Assembly (NCBI GenBank): GCA_015654715.1
Contig: JAATGK010000268.1
Coordinates: 1 to 14,888, forward strand
DNA from: Alphaproteobacteria bacterium
Lineage (GTDB): Bacteria; Pseudomonadota; Alphaproteobacteria; Micropepsales; Micropepsaceae
Length of the DNA stretch: 14,888 bases
Direction of reading: 5' to 3'
This document shows positions 9,121 to 14,888 of the stretch, one piece after another. Positions within the stretch are counted from its first letter, which is position 1. Each line of letters opens with the position of its first letter. The notes below the pieces were generated by a model. The model was not told the origin of the DNA and did no database searches. It saw nothing but the letters and a program-made list of their open reading frames with translations. Both the position numbers and the translations under genes were made by a program.

Positions 9121-9597
9121 TTATCCCTTGTCCCGCATCAGCCTAGCTTTGTCGCGGGCCCAGTCGCGGGTCTTTTCGGTTTCGCGCTTGTCGTGCAGCT
9201 TCTTGCCCTTGGCGATACCGAGTTCCACCTTGGCGATGCCGCGGCGGTTGAAATAGAGCTTGAGCGGGATCAACGTCAGGCCCTCGCGCTGCACCGCGAC
9301 CGAGAGTTTGCGCACTTCGGCCTTATGAATAAGCAGCTTGCGGACGCGCTTGGGCTCGTGGCCGAAGCGGTTGGCGGCGGCGTATTCCGGGATGTTGGCA
9401 TTGATCAGGAAGATTTCGCCGTCCTTGGCCTGGGCATAGGACTCCGCGATCGTGGCGCGGCCGAGGCGCAACGATTTCACTTCCGAGCCCGTCAGCATGA
9501 TCCCCGCTTCCATGGCGGAGCTGATGGCATAGGAAAAATGGGCCTTGCGGTTTTCGGCGACGATCTTGCGGTCGTCGTCCTTGTTCTTTTTGGCCAC
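9121..9597 (-). CDS. smpB: SsrA-binding protein SmpB
   Basis: SmpB binds tmRNA and brings it to stalled ribosomes for trans-translation. The 158-residue protein has the family's full set of motifs: [14 protein letters not shown], then [85 protein letters not shown] in parts, and the basic tail [20 protein letters not shown]. The start is GTG at 9597 ([11 protein letters not shown]). The ribosome site is weak (an AAGAAG about ten bases upstream), but the conserved length supports this start. It lies downstream of dapA on the same strand, with a palindromic repeat in the 167-base gap. The tmRNA gene itself is not in the window. Confidence 0.97.
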   Translation of the reverse strand: MAKKNKDDDRKIVAENRKAHFSYAISSAMEAGIMLTGSEVKSLRLGRATIAESYAQAKDGEIFLINANIPEYAAANRFGHEPKRVRKLLIHKAEVRKLSVAVQREGLTLIPLKLYFNRRGIAKVELGIAKGKKLHDKRETEKTRDWARDKARLMRDKG

Positions 9598-9623
9598 GGG
9601 GGGCTTCTTACCCTTGCAGTGTC

Positions 9624-9736
9624 ATAGCCCGCAACTGCGGGCTATCCAGGTTACTTCTGGCAACACGCCTAAGATAGGGCGCTACTCAATTTGTGCAACG
9701 GCACAACCCAACCTGGATGGCCCGCATTTGCGGGGC
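9624..9736. repeat. Palindromic repeat element between dapA and smpB
   Basis: The left end has a perfect hairpin, ATAGCCCGCA-ac-TGCGGGCTAT (9624-9645), followed by CCAGGTT. The right end has AACCTGG, then a second hairpin CCCGCA-tt-TGCGGG (9721-9734). The two ends are inverted copies of one unit of about 27 bases with few differences. The whole 113-base block therefore has the structure of a small inverted-repeat element or BIME. It fills most of the smpB upstream region. No target-site duplication was evident. Confidence 0.8.
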
Positions 9737-9764
9737 AAGACAAGAAAAGGGAACGGAGCGCCTC

Positions 9765-10661
9765 CTACTCTGCCTTGACGCCCACTTGGGCCATCGCGGC
9801 ACGGATGCGGATGCGGGCGGCTTCGCTGACGGACATCATCGGCAGGCGCACTTCATCGGTGCAGAAGCCAAGCTCGGAGACGGCGAACTTCACCGGTCCG
9901 GGGCTGGGCTCGCAGAACATGGCGTCATGCAGCGGCATCAGCTTCAGTTGCAGGGCGAGCGCGTCGGACCAGCGGCCTTCGCGGCAGGCCCTCTGGAACT
10001 CGGAACAGAGCTTGGGCGCGACATTGGCCGTCACCGAGATGAAGCCTTGCGCGCCTTGCGCCATGTAGGCGAGCGCCGTGCCGTCTTCACCGGAAAGCTG
10101 GACCCAATCGGGGCCGCAAGCGGCGCGCTCGCGCAACACGCGGGCGAGATTGGCGGTGGCATCCTTGACGCCGATGATGTTCGGAATCTTTGACAGCCGC
10201 GCCATGGTGTCGACATCGATCCCAACGATCGCGCGCCCGGGGATGTTGTAGAGGATGATCGGAATATCCACCGCTTCGGCGATGGCAGCGTAGTGGCGAT
10301 AGATGCCTTCCTGCGACGGCTTGTTGTAGTAGCCGGTCACCGACAGCACCGCATCGGCGCCCATCTCCTTGGCGTGGCGGGTGAGCGAAATGGCTTCGGC
10401 GGTCGAGTTCGAACCGGCCCCGGCGATCACCGGCACGCGGCCGTCGGATTCTTCCAGGGTGATGTCGATCACCCGCATGTGTTCGGTATGGCTGAGCGTC
10501 GGTGACTCGCCGGTGGTGCCGCAGGGGACGAGGCCATTTGAGCCTTGCGCGATCTGCCAGCGGACCAGACGCCGGAACGCTGCTTCATCGACCGCACCAT
10601 CTTTCATCGGCGTGATCAACGCAGGAATGGAGCCAAAAAAGCTCTTGGGCGTGAACGGCAT
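9765..10661 (-). CDS. dapA: 4-hydroxy-tetrahydrodipicolinate synthase
   Basis: DapA condenses pyruvate with aspartate semialdehyde, the first committed step toward diaminopimelate and lysine, in the cytosol. The 298-residue TIM-barrel protein carries the catalytic residues at a constant offset of five from E. coli: T49 in CGTTGES, Y112 in GYYNKPSQEG, Y138 in ILYNIPGR with R143, and the Schiff-base K166 in IIGVKDAT. ATG 10661 is selected because GAGGT lies about nine bases upstream and the product begins MPFTPKSFFGSIPALITP, as usual; the longer frame to 10751 lacks support. It precedes smpB on the same strand and is divergent from the lytic transglycosylase gene, so both neighbours on this side serve cell-wall metabolism. 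Confidence 0.97.
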   Translation of the reverse strand: MPFTPKSFFGSIPALITPMKDGAVDEAAFRRLVRWQIAQGSNGLVPCGTTGESPTLSHTEHMRVIDITLEESDGRVPVIAGAGSNSTAEAISLTRHAKEMGADAVLSVTGYYNKPSQEGIYRHYAAIAEAVDIPIILYNIPGRAIVGIDVDTMARLSKIPNIIGVKDATANLARVLRERAACGPDWVQLSGEDGTALAYMAQGAQGFISVTANVAPKLCSEFQRACREGRWSDALALQLKLMPLHDAMFCEPSPGPVKFAVSELGFCTDEVRLPMMSVSEAARIRIRAAMAQVGVKAE

Positions 10662-10813
10662 CGGGTGACCTCGTGAATTTGTGCGCAAAATAGCGCGCAT
10701 TCCCGCAAGGGCAAGGCATTTGGCGCGGCGAATGTGCGGTGCTCCACACATTACGATTGTAGTGTGCTCGCTTGCGACATTAAGGTCGCCCCGATCCTTG
10801 GGACTTAACGCTA
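10662..10813. promoter_or_regulatory. Divergent dapA / slt promoter region with two dyads
   Basis: The 152-base gap separates divergently transcribed dapA and slt and should hold both promoters. Two dyad symmetries are visible: CACATTAC-gatt-GTAGTGTG (10747-10766, one mismatch) and GCGAC-attaag-GTCGC (10774-10789, perfect). They could be operators or hairpins in the slt leader. No convincing -35/-10 pair was assigned. Confidence 0.4.
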
Positions 10814-12976
10814 ATGCCTGCCCGTGCCCTGCCCGTTTTGGCCATCCTTGTGCTGGGGGCCGCCGTGGCAGACCCGCTGCCGGCGGGGGTCGAGCGCCAA
10901 GGCAATGTCATCACCATGCAGCCGGTCGGGGACGATGCGGCCACACCCTCGGACAGCGAAGCCGATCTGCGCGCCGGGAATGTCCGCGTTCTTTCCGCCG
11001 CCGACCATGATCTGTTCACCCGCGCCTTCGAGGCAGCCAGTCGCGGCGACTGGCCTGCAGCGCTGGCACTGGCCCAAACCGGCAACAACCCGATCGCGCG
11101 CGCCCTGGTGCAGTGGCGCTATGTGCAAGACAAGAATGCCAAGGCGCCGTTCGACCAGATCGACGCCGTGCTCAAGAATGCTCCCGACTGGCCGCGGCGC
11201 ACCATTATTTTCACCCGCGCCGAAGAGGCGCTCGACCCGGCAACGCCGCCCCCCGTGGTGATTGCTTGGTTCGCCAACCGCAATCCGATCAGCGCCACCG
11301 GCATGATCCGGCTCGGTGATGCACTTGTGGCCACCGGCAAGACCGAATGGGGCAAGAAACTGATCCGAGACGGCTGGGCCGCAGGCGTGTTCGAGCCTCA
11401 GCAGGAACTCGCCATCATCCAGAAGGACGGTCCCTTTCTCCCGCCTGACGCCGACCGGCGCCGGCTCGACAATCTGATCTGGTCCGACCAGCTCACGGCC
11501 GCCCGCCGCGAAATGGCCCGCGTCGATGATGCCACGCAACGCCTCGCCAACGCCCGTATCGCGGTCAAGACCGATCCTCGTCGGGCTGCGAACGTGTTGG
11601 CGGAGCTTTCCGCCGATCTCGGCGGCGACGGACGGCTGTTGTTCGACCGGGCCCGCGCGGCGCGCAAGAATGGCGACTTCGATGCCGCTGCCGAATTGTT
11701 GACGCAGCCCGCCGTGCGCGAATTGTTCAAGACGCACCAAGCGCCGCTGTGGGCCGAATGCCATATCGTCGCCCGCGAGATGCTGAAAGAGAACAAGCCG
11801 GCTCTGGCCTACAAGCTGGTGGCCGATACCGGCGTCACGACCGGTAGCGAATTCTCCGACTCCGAGTTCCTGGCTGGGTGGATCGCGCTCAGATTCCTCA
11901 AGGATGCGTCCAGCGCCATGCCGCATTTCGCGCGGCTCGATGCCGGGGTGACGCGCCCGATCAGCCGCGCCCGCGCCCGCTATTGGATGGGTCGGACCTA
12001 TGAGGCCCTTGGTGATGAGGCGGGCGCCTACAAAGCCTATGAACTGGCGTCCAAGGTGCCCGAGACATTTTACGGACAGCTCGCGCTGACCCGCATCAAC
12101 GCGACCCCGGTGCTGCACCTCACCACAGCGAAGATCGAAGCGATGCCGTCCGCCGCCGCGTTCAACAGCGACGACCTGGTCAAGGCGATGCGCGTTCTGG
12201 CCGATCTCGGCTCGCAGGATCTGCTCCGGGCCTTCGCACTGCGCTATATCGAACTGCATCCCGGTGCGGGCCATGCCAAGCAACTTGCGGCAGCGCTGAC
12301 CGAGATGGGCTTCCGCGACGTGGCGCTGCGCGTTGCCAAGGTGGTGGGCTATGAGGGACCAACCTTCCCGCAATACGCCTATCCCGTAATCAGCGTGCCC
12401 GACTATCAAGGCCCGCCACCGGCACCGGAAAGCGCCCTGGTCCACGCCATCATCCGCCAGGAAACCGAATTCGATCCGCAGAGCGTCAGCCACGCCAATG
12501 CCCGCGGCATCATGCAGCTCACGCCGGCCGCGGCACGCGTCAACGCCAAACGGGCGGGCATCGCCTATCGGCCCAACGCGCTGACCACTGATGTGACCTA
12601 CAACATGCAGCTCGGGATGACCGAGTTCTCGTCGTATCTGGCCAATTGGGGAAGTTCGGTGATCGTCTCCGCCGCGGCTTACAATGCCGGCGAAGGCAAT
12701 GCCCGGCGCTGGATCCAGGCCTTCGGCGATCCCAGAAGCCCGGCGACAGACCCGGTCGATTGGATCGAAAGCATCACCTACGGTGAAACCAGGAATTACG
12801 TGCAGCGGATCGTCGAGAACCTTGAGGTCTATCGCGCCCGTCTGGCGGGGCGGGACGTGCCGCTGCGCATCCTCAGCGATATTTACGCCAGCCCGCCGCC
12901 GCTGAAGGTGCTGAGCCCGCCGTCTCTGCCGGTCCCGACCAAGAAGCCGAAAGAGCGGCGGTCAAATTCGGATTAG
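10814..12976 (+). CDS. slt: Soluble lytic murein transglycosylase, exported
   Basis: The enzyme cleaves peptidoglycan glycan strands non-hydrolytically, leaving 1,6-anhydro-muramyl ends, in the periplasm. The 720-residue product has an N-terminal hydrophobic signal (ALPVLAILVLGAAVA, cleavage near residue 19), then a long helical region (about 60-510) with TPR-like repeats such as ARYWMGRTYEALGDEAGAYKAY, the superhelical U-domain of Slt70-type enzymes. The SLT catalytic domain spans about 538-690: AIIRQETEFDPQSVS with catalytic E550, ARGIMQLTPAAA, YNMQLGMTEF, AAYNAGEGNARRW and ETRNYVQRIVENLEVYR. A proline-rich basic tail follows. The start is ATG 10814; its ribosome site is weak. The gene is divergent from dapA and followed by a palindromic repeat. 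Confidence 0.94.
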   Translation: MPARALPVLAILVLGAAVADPLPAGVERQGNVITMQPVGDDAATPSDSEADLRAGNVRVLSAADHDLFTRAFEAASRGDWPAALALAQTGNNPIARALVQWRYVQDKNAKAPFDQIDAVLKNAPDWPRRTIIFTRAEEALDPATPPPVVIAWFANRNPISATGMIRLGDALVATGKTEWGKKLIRDGWAAGVFEPQQELAIIQKDGPFLPPDADRRRLDNLIWSDQLTAARREMARVDDATQRLANARIAVKTDPRRAANVLAELSADLGGDGRLLFDRARAARKNGDFDAAAELLTQPAVRELFKTHQAPLWAECHIVAREMLKENKPALAYKLVADTGVTTGSEFSDSEFLAGWIALRFLKDASSAMPHFARLDAGVTRPISRARARYWMGRTYEALGDEAGAYKAYELASKVPETFYGQLALTRINATPVLHLTTAKIEAMPSAAAFNSDDLVKAMRVLADLGSQDLLRAFALRYIELHPGAGHAKQLAAALTEMGFRDVALRVAKVVGYEGPTFPQYAYPVISVPDYQGPPPAPESALVHAIIRQETEFDPQSVSHANARGIMQLTPAAARVNAKRAGIAYRPNALTTDVTYNMQLGMTEFSSYLANWGSSVIVSAAAYNAGEGNARRWIQAFGDPRSPATDPVDWIESITYGETRNYVQRIVENLEVYRARLAGRDVPLRILSDIYASPPPLKVLSPPSLPVPTKKPKERRSNSD

Positions 12977-12991
12977 GGCGGCACCAATGCT

Positions 12992-13140
12992 GTCATCCCG
13001 GCCAAGCGCTCCGAAGCACGACAGTGCGAAGGAGGGCGTAGAGCCGGGATCCACTTGATCGCGAGTCAGATTTCTTGGGGGGTCCCGGATCGCGCCCAAT
13101 TGCCAAACGAAAAAACCGTCCCGGGCGCGTCCGGGATGAC
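12992..13140. repeat. Inverted-repeat element downstream of slt
   Basis: GTCATCCCGG at 12992-13001 is matched by CCGGGATGAC at 13131-13140, giving a 149-base block with perfect 10-bp terminal inverted repeats. Inside are further related pieces, GAGCCGGGATCC near 13037 and GGTCCCGGATC near 13081. Elements with ends of the GTCATCCCGG type are common intergenic repeats in alphaproteobacteria. It is unlike the other two repeats in this window in sequence. No gene is seen in the 206-base gap (12977-13182). Confidence 0.75.
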
Positions 13141-13182
13141 GTCCGGGGCGGGGATGAGCCGATTAGGACAACCGGCATCCGT

Positions 13183-13455
13183 TCAGTGGAACATCGACAG
13201 CCATTCGCGGGCCAGGCGCTGGGCTTCGGCGATCTGGGTCGGAAGCATCTCGCGCGCCAGCTGGGCGCGCCAGCTCTTGGCCTCGTCCACGCCCCGCATC
13301 GCTGCAAGGTTGAACCACTTATGCGCCGCGATGAAATCAACCCCGACGCCCTGCCCGGTCGAATAAGCCAGGCCGAGATTGTAAAGCGCATCGGCCCGCC
13401 CCTTCTGGGCGTCCGTTTCGAATTGTGTTAGCGAACCGACATCCACGCATGCCAT
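13183..13455 (-). CDS. Small Sel1-repeat protein
   Basis: The 90-residue protein begins MACVDVGSLTQFETDAQKG and contains one complete Sel1-like repeat, ADALYNLGLAYSTGQGVGVD followed by AAHKWFNLAAMRGVDEAKSW, then a helical end (EMLPTQIAEAQRLAREWLSMF). Sel1 repeats form alpha-solenoids for protein contacts. One to one-and-a-half repeats with no signal peptide suggests a small cytosolic adaptor, but its partner is not known. ATG 13455 has GGGGGT about ten bases upstream and is chosen over the extended frame to 13506. Very similar stand-alone small proteins occur widely in alphaproteobacteria, as far as I recall. Confidence 0.85.
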   Translation of the reverse strand: MACVDVGSLTQFETDAQKGRADALYNLGLAYSTGQGVGVDFIAAHKWFNLAAMRGVDEAKSWRAQLAREMLPTQIAEAQRLAREWLSMFH

Positions 13456-13536
13456 CGCCGTGATACCCCCGAAAAAGTTTCCTCGGTTGCGGCGAGAGAA
13501 CCCCACCCGCGAGGCGAGATCGTGTGGCAGAGAACC

Positions 13537-13565
13537 TAAGGCAGGGTTAACGTGAATCTGCCTTA
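13537..13565. promoter_or_regulatory. Perfect 8-bp dyad between the exported-protein gene and the Sel1 gene
   Basis: TAAGGCAG (13537-13544) and CTGCCTTA (13558-13565) are perfect inverted repeats around a 13-base spacer that contains GTTAAC. The site lies 82 to 110 bases upstream of the Sel1 start and 43 to 71 bases after the stop of the exported-protein gene. It lacks a T-run on the minus strand, so an operator is at least as likely as a terminator. Confidence 0.4.
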
Positions 13566-13607
13566 ATGGTTAGTTTTCGTTAGGGATTCCGCGTACGTAC
13601 CAGCCCT

Positions 13608-14471
13608 TTAGTGCAGCAAATCGACCAGCGCTTGGGCTTGTTTGCGGACCGCGGCGTAGTTCGGTTGTTCGCGCAGGCGGACGCCGAAACAATCGCGGTA
13701 TTCGCGATCGGCTTTTTCTTCGAGCGCATCGGACTTGTCGGTGTTTTTTGCATCCGCGGCTGCTTTGGCCTGCGCCAGCGTCAGGTCCATCGTCTTCTTG
13801 CAGAAGGCAGCCGGCGGCAGCGGCGTCTTCAGCTTCTCTTCGGCGATGAAGATGCGGTCGCCGCGCAGCACCACCGCCAGCAGCGTTGTGGGCCCATGGT
13901 CCAACACCACGTCCTGGGAAAATGCGGCAAGCTCGACGACGGCAAGGTCGGCGCCCGGCGGCACCGTCACCAGGACCATGCCGTGCAGATAGGCGGCAGC
14001 ATCGGTCGAGAGCGCCTGGGTATAAAAGGCCTCGGAGCGGAAGGCGGCGGTCATCGAGGCCGGGATGTTCTTCTCGTCCTTCCACCAGTTGCGGTGGCCT
14101 GCGAGCCAGCGTGTGAGCAACGCCTTGGTGGTGACGATGACGGTGGTATCGCCAGCGGTATAGCGCAGGCCGTCGACCTGACCGAATTCGACGTCGTCCG
14201 CTTCCAAGGAGCCGAGGTTGATCCGGCCTTTGGCGGGGAAGCCCGGGTCCTGCCACGCCGGAACGGCGAGTTTCAGCAGACGTTCGAGATCGGCCAACGC
14301 ATGCTCGACGCGCTTGTCGGCGTCATCACGGGTGGGATGGGCCTTGAACTCCGCCAGATAGCGGTCGCGGGCAGATATATAAGTGTCGGTAGCGGAGAAC
14401 GGCGCCGGATCGGCGGCCGGTGCGGCGGAAAAAAGCAGGGAAAAACAAAGAAATGCTGAGCTGATCCGCAT
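13608..14471 (-). CDS. Exported protein of unknown function
   Basis: I do not recognise this family. The 287-residue product has a clear Sec signal, MRISSAFLCFSLLFSAAPAA, with cleavage likely around residues 19-20, so it is probably periplasmic or secreted. The mature part is mixed alpha/beta without membrane segments. It has a helical start (ARDRYLAEFKAHPTRDDADKR), a central region with RWLAGHRNWWKDEKNIPASM and a hydrophobic strand-rich stretch (GMVLVTVPPGADLAVVEL), then a lysine- and alanine-rich helix near the end. Its two cysteines, C224 and C261, could form a disulfide. ATG 14471 is chosen because the signal peptide begins there and an AAGGGG lies about ten bases upstream; the frame runs on to 14549. 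It precedes the Sel1 gene. Confidence 0.75.
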   Translation of the reverse strand: MRISSAFLCFSLLFSAAPAADPAPFSATDTYISARDRYLAEFKAHPTRDDADKRVEHALADLERLLKLAVPAWQDPGFPAKGRINLGSLEADDVEFGQVDGLRYTAGDTTVIVTTKALLTRWLAGHRNWWKDEKNIPASMTAAFRSEAFYTQALSTDAAAYLHGMVLVTVPPGADLAVVELAAFSQDVVLDHGPTTLLAVVLRGDRIFIAEEKLKTPLPPAAFCKKTMDLTLAQAKAAADAKNTDKSDALEEKADREYRDCFGVRLREQPNYAAVRKQAQALVDLLH

Positions 14472-14746
14472 TGCCAAGGACCCCTTGGTCCGCCGCCGCG
14501 CCGCGTCGTCGGACACGTCCACCGCGCTACCTGCATCGGGCGAGCGCAACCACCGTGCCCGCGGGGGCAGAAAACGGCGGCGCAGAGGCGGGGCGTAACA
14601 GTGCCTCTAAAACGGGCTGGCCGCGACACCCGTTTGACACCTTAGTGTCAGATGGCTGCCGCGGCCTTTGCCTTAGTCATCGGTTTCTCCCGAGGGATCC
14701 ACCGTGAACTTTCCGCGTTTATCGCGCGGTGAAACGACGTCGAAGA
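14472..14746. other. Intergenic stretch with small dyads, no gene seen
   Basis: No convincing coding frame was found between the exported-protein gene and the H1-like gene. Visible structures are a perfect dyad TGACAC-ctta-GTGTCA (14635-14650), an AACGGG (14611-14616) / CCCGTT (14629-14634) pair just beside it, and a weak CCGCG / CGCGG hairpin (14713-14729) after the H1-like stop. The exported-protein promoter should lie here. Confidence 0.4.
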
Positions 14747-14833
14747 CTATTTCTTCGCCTTCTTCTTCGTCGTCTTCTTCACCTTCTTCTTCGCGACCTT
14801 CTTAGCGGCCTTCTTTTTCGCAACTTTTGGCAT
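14747..14833 (-). CDS. Lysine-rich histone-H1-like small protein, 28 residues
   Basis: ATG 14833 begins MPKVAKKKAAKK and the frame continues with VAKKKVKK, TTKKK and AKK before TAG at 14747-14749. Sixteen of 28 residues are lysine and the rest are mainly alanine, valine and threonine, the composition of the KKAAKK-type tails of bacterial histone-H1-like and AlgP-like proteins. A GAGGAG ribosome site lies about nine bases before the start, which supports translation. Likely it binds nucleic acid by charge, but there is no fold to assign and no direct evidence. The promoter would be in the last 55 bases of the window, to its right. Confidence 0.65.
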   Translation of the reverse strand: MPKVAKKKAAKKVAKKKVKKTTKKKAKK

Positions 14834-14888
14834 GAGAAGTGACTCCTCTTACGTGTCGTCCGGGTCGGGCGACTCTGCCGCCCCCCAA

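Noticed and set aside
10811-12493. 560-codon open frame on the minus strand
   Set aside because: It is antisense to the lytic transglycosylase gene, which has a complete signal peptide and SLT domain. The antisense product looks like codon-bias noise.
13611-14459. 282-codon plus-strand frame
   Set aside because: Antisense to the exported-protein gene, which has a good signal peptide and ribosome site; this frame has neither.
14704-14805. Serine-rich plus-strand frame opposite the lysine-rich peptide
   Set aside because: It is the mirror of AAG-rich codons (TCT/TTC runs) and has no ribosome site.

Overview
The window is GC-rich chromosomal DNA from an alphaproteobacterium. The pointers are the gene order rpoZ next to a single bifunctional rsh, a SciP-type (DUF1153) cell-cycle regulator, folK, a LabA-type NYN gene, smpB and dapA in one neighbourhood, and several GC-rich palindromic intergenic repeats. 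The order below genus level cannot be fixed from the sequence. No rRNA, tRNA, CRISPR array, transposase or phage gene was seen.

Layout, left to right. (1) 1-3385, all on the minus strand and transcribed right to left: a lipoprotein of the DUF3574 family, a CcdC/DUF1453 membrane protein, rpoZ, a strong terminator, a possible 20-codon leader ORF, and rsh, which runs off the left edge. (2) 3386-3914: an AT-richer stretch and a divergent SciP-like regulator on the plus strand. (3) 3947-5462, minus strand: a slipin (SPFH) membrane protein and folK. (4) 5544-8269, plus strand: an NYN-domain protein, a family 5-type uracil-DNA glycosylase and a tyrosine phenol-lyase. (5) 8266-10661, minus strand: a cytosolic sulfite-oxidase-like molybdoenzyme, smpB and dapA, with inverted repeat elements on both sides of smpB. 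(6) 10814-12976, plus strand: a soluble lytic transglycosylase, followed by a third palindromic repeat. (7) 12977-14888, minus strand: a small Sel1-repeat protein, an unknown exported protein and, at the right edge, a 28-residue lysine-rich histone-H1-like peptide.

Most genes are housekeeping: stringent response and transcription (rsh, rpoZ), ribosome rescue (smpB), lysine/cell-wall precursor and peptidoglycan turnover (dapA, slt), folate (folK) and DNA repair (UDG). The NYN, rpoZ-rsh and smpB-dapA blocks look like a familiar alphaproteobacterial neighbourhood into which accessory genes (tyrosine phenol-lyase, slipin, SciP-like) have been placed; that is inference from memory of related genomes.

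No obviously new multi-gene system was found. The points most worth a second look are the H1-like micro-gene, the SciP-like protein with an altered C-terminus, the leader ORF abutting rsh, the tyrosine phenol-lyase, and the three distinct palindromic repeat elements.
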